A stretch of 64,000 nt of DNA from Fomitopsis serialis (lineage: Eukaryota; Basidiomycota; Agaricomycetes; Polyporales; Fomitopsidaceae), in assembly GCF_022376445.1 (NCBI RefSeq), contig NW_025954961.1, positions 1,178,001 through 1,242,000 of the forward strand. The letters are read 5' to 3'. The stretch's first letter is position 1, and the number at the start of each line of letters is the position of its first letter. The notes under the pieces were generated by a model, which saw only the letters and a program-made list of their open reading frames with translations, had not been told where the DNA came from and ran no database searches. Below are positions 59,495 through 64,000 of the stretch, in pieces. A program made the position numbers and the translations under genes.

Positions 59495-60958
59495 ATGGTG
59501 GACACCTCTCCAGATGGAATCGTGGCAGCAGCTCATGAAACCTATTCGAGTTTGTCCTTCAAGCTGCCTCCAAATCAATACACAATCCTCGCCGCATTCA
59601 TTCTGACTTGTCCTGGCGTAGTCAAAGTCATTTCGCTTGCCACGGGCTCCAAATGTCTCCCTACGGACCGATTCGCAAAGGAAGGGGACGCTCTGCATGA
59701 CAGCCATGCTGAAGTGCTCGCCAGAAGAGGCGCGGTATGCTGGCTCATGACTGAACTGCGCCGAGCAAGTGGCGACCAGCAGGATTCCGCGTGGCTTCGA
59801 AGGACCCATGACGGAAGATACTCGCTCAGAGACGGTGTCCACTTACATCTATATGTATCCACTGTTCCATGTAAGGGCTCATACACTGGCAATGTCATTC
59901 AACTCACAACGACATCGCGCGCAGGTGGTGATGCATCGACCCGCTTCCTCGCCTCTTGTCAGGATGCAGAAATGGCGGCCCTGAAGGACTCCACCCGGTT
60001 CCCTGAGCTTCCTCCAACTACGGCTTCACGAGGTCGCAATAACTATTCTCTGTATGGAGTGCTTAGAACCAAGCCCGGTCGTGCGGATTCGCCGCCCACT
60101 ATCTGCATGTCTTGCAGTGACAAGATTGCCCGGTGGAATGTGCTAGGCATCCAGGGAGCTCTCCCTTCAAGGATACTCTCTCCTGTCTACATCAACTCCA
60201 TCATCATTGGAGAGGTTGAAGCAGACATGCAAGACACGGTCCGTGCTGATTGTGAGCGAGCTTTCTCGCAGAGGCTCAGTGAGATGACCAGTGAGCACCC
60301 CTATCCCCTTTCCTTCACACGGGGAATGACGCTTGACGCTTGATCAACAGCGGCGAGACTACCGGATGACTTCAGACTGAATGTGCCCAGCATCGCCTTC
60401 ACATCGCGGCCATTCATTCACTCGCGAACATCATTAGGAGTCGCTAGCTCATGCAACGACTGTACGTAGCGAACGCACATCACACGAGGTCCAATCCGCT
60501 GACAGCATGCCAGCCCTGTGCTACGTCGCAAATTCTGTGAAGCCTCACGAAGTGCTCATCAACGGTGTGAAGCGCGGTGTCTCGCCCAAACACCGCCACA
60601 ACGCGAAGTTCCGGTGGGTGCACCGTAGCAGCGAGGACAACACGACTGGCTGATCCGCGCGTCGTACCCAGCCCTCAGCTCTGCAAGTTGGCACTCTGGG
60701 AACTCTCTGAGCGGGCCGCGCTCGAGCTTGGGCGTCCTGCGGAAGGGTGGGTCGCTGTCGTCGTCCCTTGGGCTAGATTGGAGTGTTCACGACTGCGGTA
60801 GTGATTCCACATATTACGAGAGCAAGCAGGCGGCTGCACATTATCAAACGGCCAAAGAAGCGCTGCAAGGCCCCAGTGGGCCCTTCGCAGGGTGGATCCG
60901 GAGCGGCCAGGAGTGGGAGAGTTTCCACCTGCCGTCGAGACGCGACGCAAGTCAATAG
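59495..60958 (+). CDS. TAD1: tRNA-specific adenosine deaminase 1
   Basis: Converts A37 of tRNA-Ala to inosine; ADAT1/ADAR-type deaminase domain. Likely start [20 protein letters not shown] at 59495. Active-site motifs: [20 protein letters not shown] (HAE), STVPCGDAS (first zinc Cys; an intron at 59871-59924 splits it) and [20 protein letters not shown] (second Cys). The stop at 60343 is not the true end: with one added base near 60341 the protein continues [36 protein letters not shown], then across introns [53 protein letters not shown] and [35 protein letters not shown], ending at 60958. That C-terminal region is characteristic of ADAT1. Confidence 0.92.
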
Positions 60959-61368
60959 ACGGCACTGGCAGATCTTTGTCATGCTAGCGCATCGGCCGAA
61001 CCTATACCGTGAAACTCACCCCGAGCCACTTCACTTGCCCATAGCACTATATGCATTGCATCGTGTCTGCCGATCTACATGTTCGTTTGTGGCCGAATCG
61101 CGAAGACCGTCGAGGCACGTTCAACGCCCTTCGTCAAACGAGGATTACAACAGCGGGGTTACTGTAAACACAGCTACATGGGCATCTATAGGGACACGCG
61201 GTGTACCGTTGGAGATCGTGACAAAGAGGGATTAGCAGAGGGCCAATACGGAGACAGCAAGGAGTAAACATAAGATTCCGGGTCATGAGTAAATCCGTCG
61301 TAAAAATATAGGAACGCGGCGTTAGGATGTGTAGTCGTGGTGGAGTCATGGCAGATGGTGTACTGTGT
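60959..61368. other. Convergent intergenic
   Basis: 410 bases between TAD1 and GPC1 3' ends. No feature recognised. Confidence 0.45.
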
Positions 61369-63215
61369 TCATGCTACGGGTGTGCCGTTCTCCGTGGGAA
61401 GGTCCGGGGTAGGGATCTCTGGGGAGAGGTTCTTCGGAACGATGTCCGGAGAGCCGTTGACAGTAGACAGATCGTCGTCGTCTTGCGGTGCGAGCGTAGG
61501 GCTAGACATGGTCGAATTCGAGCGAGAGTGGGTCCCTTCCGCGAGTTCTTTCCGTAGCGCCTCAAGTTCACGTTCGAACCTATGCGATCTACGTCAGGCG
61601 TCGGTGCAGATTGTCGGTGAGAGAGTACGCACTTGCGACCGAAAACCTCAATGTAGAATCCACCGCCATTCCATACGCTGACAGCGAAGATGAAGATGAG
61701 GAATGCGCCACTCCAGAATGGGCTTCTATAGAGCACCAGAATGGCGGGCAGCTCGGTCAAGACCGAATACCCTGTGAAATCGTGAGATTGAAGCTGACAG
61801 AGTAAGCGAAGAGTACTCACCATACTGGCCGATCATGAAGGATAGCGTGCGATACTGTGGAGGCACTCTTGACAGCGCGCGGCCGATGACACCTCGCTTA
61901 TCGTTCAATAGGAACGAGAGCGATGTTGTGCGTTGGCCAGACTCGATCTTCTTGCGCCGATCGACGAAGACGAACTGCAGGGCAAGCGATCAGCCGCTTG
62001 CTACGTAAGAAGTCACCGGACCCACCTTCCAGTAGAGTACCTGCCATATCAAATCTACGAGGAACGAGAAGTTCAGAACCGATATAGGCGCGAATGAGAG
62101 CAATGCACTGACAGATGATGCCGCTTAATAGCAGTGCTCTCATAGGCCGGAGGTGCGGGACTTCCATTACAGCGGGAAAGCGCTCTGCGGCGTTTGGATA
62201 GTAATGCCTGTTATTCAAATGAGCTTAAAGTTCCGCGCTCAGTTGCCGCGTTGCACACACCGGATGACAGTGAATGTCAATGGAGGGTAGACATGGATGA
62301 AGAGGGACGTGACTTTGTCGAAGTCGTGGAAGACGAGACTGTTCCTCCATGTGATTACCGCAGACGCAAGCGATCCATGTGAAAGACAGTAGCAAGCTAC
62401 AAACAGGGCGGGATTGGCTGGAAGGATCCAGATGTAGATGAAGTTGAGGATATTCGCGTAGTAACACAAGTCGAAGAGGAAGTAGTGCCAGGCCCGCTTC
62501 TTGTACAGGTAGACGCGCATAGGTAGGTAGAACGCGGCTTGCAGAGTATATGCGATATGTATCCACCTAGAAGTCTGTTCAGTTTCATCTGTACGCAAGA
62601 CCGCTGTGAGATCGCAACGCACTCGGGAGCCATCCCAAACAGTAGAGATGTGATCAACAAGGACATAACACCCCAGAAGAAGGTGAGCTTTTCGCGGAGC
62701 CGTACAACATTGGAGGTATGCCATGTCGCTGCAAGCTTCGTAACCCTTGCAGATATCTAAACAGCGGGATGTCAGTCCGAGTGGCCATCTTCATGGCGCG
62801 TGCAAAACCAACCTTCGCCTTGAACTTCTGCATCTCCATATCAAGCTGCTGCGTGGTGTGCATCGAGCCTCGCCGCTTGAAGAGATCTTTCTTGAACACG
62901 TCGTTGATTGTCTCTTCCGCGCGCATCTTGAGCTTCTCGCTACGTTTCGCGAGCTGGCGTTGAATGAGGTCTAACCGAGAGTCGAAGAATGTCTCCAGAG
63001 TATCTATACGCAAGATTAGCCACTCGGGACGCGTCTTTTGATCTGCTCTTTTGCCACACACCTAGCAAGGTAAATCCGCTCGCCCAGTCTGATATCTCGT
63101 CGCGTGCAAATCGCTCGAACGGCACTGAGAAATAGCCAAGGCCTGTCTGTCCTGGAGGCATGTCTGACGGCGTGCGCACCGGCGACGGCGGTCGCGACGA
63201 TGAGGGAGTCGCCAT
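61369..63215 (-). CDS. GPC1: Glycerophosphocholine acyltransferase 1
   Basis: Membrane acyltransferase (DUF2838) that re-acylates glycerophosphocholine with acyl-CoA. From ATG 63215: MATPSSSRPPSPVRTPSDMP, FARDEISDWASGFTLL, a charged helical region (IDTLETFFDSRLDLIQRQLA, KMRAEETINDVFKKDLFKRR), then the membrane core: FFWGVMSLLITSLLFGMAPE, HIAYTLQAAFYLPMRVYLYK, AWHYFLFDLCYYANILNFIY, the catalytic-type block ITWRNSLVFHDFDKVTSLFI with HVYPPLTFTVIR, further helices to FWSGAFLIFIFAVSVWNGGG, FYIEVFGRK and, after an intron at about 61572-61629, FERELEALRKELAEGTHSRS and a disordered tail ending at 61369. WRNSLVFH..DK.TSLFIH.YPP is diagnostic. Confidence 0.93.
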
Positions 63216-63511
63216 GGTTTATGTTGCGCGCAAGTCAAGCAGGGGGCGTTGTGGACAAAGCAGCGGCGGGAGGCGGAGTGATGAAAGCAGCAACCCACAA
63301 CGATGTGGCAGCGCGTCTGCCCCGCTACCGCGTCCTGGCAATGACGCTCAGCAGCTTATGTCAGCACCTGCACGTGACTGGGGGCCAATCTGCTGCCGGC
63401 TCACCACGTCTGCGCTCCCATTGGTTCCGATTCCGAACTCCGCCTGGCCTGCTTATGTATATACGGCCGGGGTGAGTGCGACTTCCCAAGCCTCTCGCAT
63501 TCTAAGTCACC
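63216..63511. promoter_or_regulatory. Bidirectional promoter GPC1 / ISU1 with CACGTGAC and CCAAT elements
   Basis: 296 bases between divergent starts. It holds CACGTGAC at 63371-63378, CCAAT at 63385-63389 and ATTGG at 63420-63424, with a TATGTATATA stretch around 63454. bHLH (Cbf1-type) and CCAAT-complex binding would suit an iron-sulfur gene; this is inference from motifs only. Confidence 0.45.
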
Positions 63512-64000
63512 ATGTTCCGCGCATCCCTCACCAAAACCGTCCTCAACGCTGCCCCCCGCGCTGCCCCTCGCGCCAGCAGAGTCGCTGCTCGCCCGGTGCT
63601 CGCTCGCGGCTATCACGAGAAAGTCATCTCTCACTACGAGCAACCCAGAAATGTGCGTCAGATTGTGGTCTCGGCCGTTCCAGGCGCAGTTATCTGATAA
63701 CTTTTCCGCATCGCAGGTCGGCTCGCTGCCCAAGACCGACTTCGACGTTGGCACCGGCCTCGTCGGTGCACCTGCGTACGTGCTCTCTGTTTACAAACAT
63801 TTGAGCGATGCGCTAACATACAATCACAACAGCTGCGGCGATGTCATGAAGCTGCAGATCCGGGTCGACGAGAATGGTGTTATCTCCGACGTCAAGTTCA
63901 AGACGTTCGGTTGCGGCTCTGCCATCGCGTCGAGCTCGTATATGACTGAGCGGGTGAAGGGTCTGTCGCTGGAGGAGGCTGAGAAGATCAAGAACACGGA
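63512..64000 (+). CDS. ISU1: Mitochondrial Fe-S cluster scaffold, 5' part
   Basis: IscU-type scaffold on which [2Fe-2S] clusters are built in mitochondria. Presequence [20 protein letters not shown] ... [19 protein letters not shown], then [40 protein letters not shown] with the first cluster Cys, and [20 protein letters not shown] with the second, [13 protein letters not shown]. Exons 63512-63652, 63717-63775 and 63833 onward are in phase. The window ends inside the gene, so the third Cys and LPPVK motif are not seen. Confidence 0.97.

Overview
The window is nuclear DNA from a filamentous basidiomycete, most likely an Agaricomycete of the wood-decay (Polyporales-like) type. The support is dense GC-rich genes on both strands, many introns of about 45-65 bases (mostly GT-AG), bidirectional promoters of 140-300 bases, basidiomycete-typical families (DUF6741, a proline-rich SPY-repeat protein) and a tandem cytochrome P450 group. 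I found no rRNA, tRNA, CRISPR or viral element.

Layout. 0-12 kb: TAF8 (-), riboflavin kinase (+), spliceosomal Cwc21/SRRM2-like protein (+), acetylornithine aminotransferase ARG8 (+), 5-aminolevulinate synthase HEM1 (+), QCR9 (-), mitochondrial ribosomal protein uS11m (+) and a Cld1/ABHD5-type hydrolase (+). 12-26 kb: an unrecognised protein made of serial phase-1 exons carrying SUMO-consensus motifs (+), homoisocitrate dehydrogenase (-), Cdt2-like WD40 protein (+), ARL1 (-), a WKF-domain protein (+) and the inositol hexakisphosphate kinase KCS1 (-). 26-29 kb: an unexplained GC-rich stretch, then a lower-GC gene of unknown function. 29-44 kb: FHA-forkhead factor (-), MTFP1/MTP18 (+), eIF2B-delta (-), RAT1 (+), a proline-rich unknown (-), SEC22 (-) and MPO1 (+). 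44-57 kb: a short-chain dehydrogenase (-), a 2.3 kb gene-free gap holding a diverged inverted repeat, and three P450s (+), of which the second and third are a 3.5 kb tandem duplication. 58-64 kb: DUF6741 protein (+), tRNA adenosine deaminase TAD1 (+), glycerophosphocholine acyltransferase GPC1 (-) and the start of the Fe-S scaffold ISU1 (+).

Functionally, much of the set is nuclear-encoded mitochondrial biology: heme (HEM1), Fe-S (ISU1), complex III (QCR9), mitoribosome (uS11m), arginine and lysine synthesis (ARG8, LYS12), cardiolipin-type lipid turnover and MTFP1. The dehydrogenase/P450 block is the only accessory-metabolism region; it has no PKS, NRPS or terpene synthase core.

Two points matter when reading the coordinates. 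First, the three P450s, the dehydrogenase, MTFP1, MPO1 and FMN1 reconstruct into perfect open frames. CWC21, ARG8, HEM1, QCR9, uS11m, the hydrolase, LYS12, CDT2, the WKF gene, the RAT1 tail and TAD1 each need one or more single-base corrections, almost always a missing base, which points to consensus errors rather than pseudogenes. For those genes I give the span only. Second, the best biological observation is that catalytic motifs of the P450s and the dehydrogenase lie alone on 11-17 base microexons.
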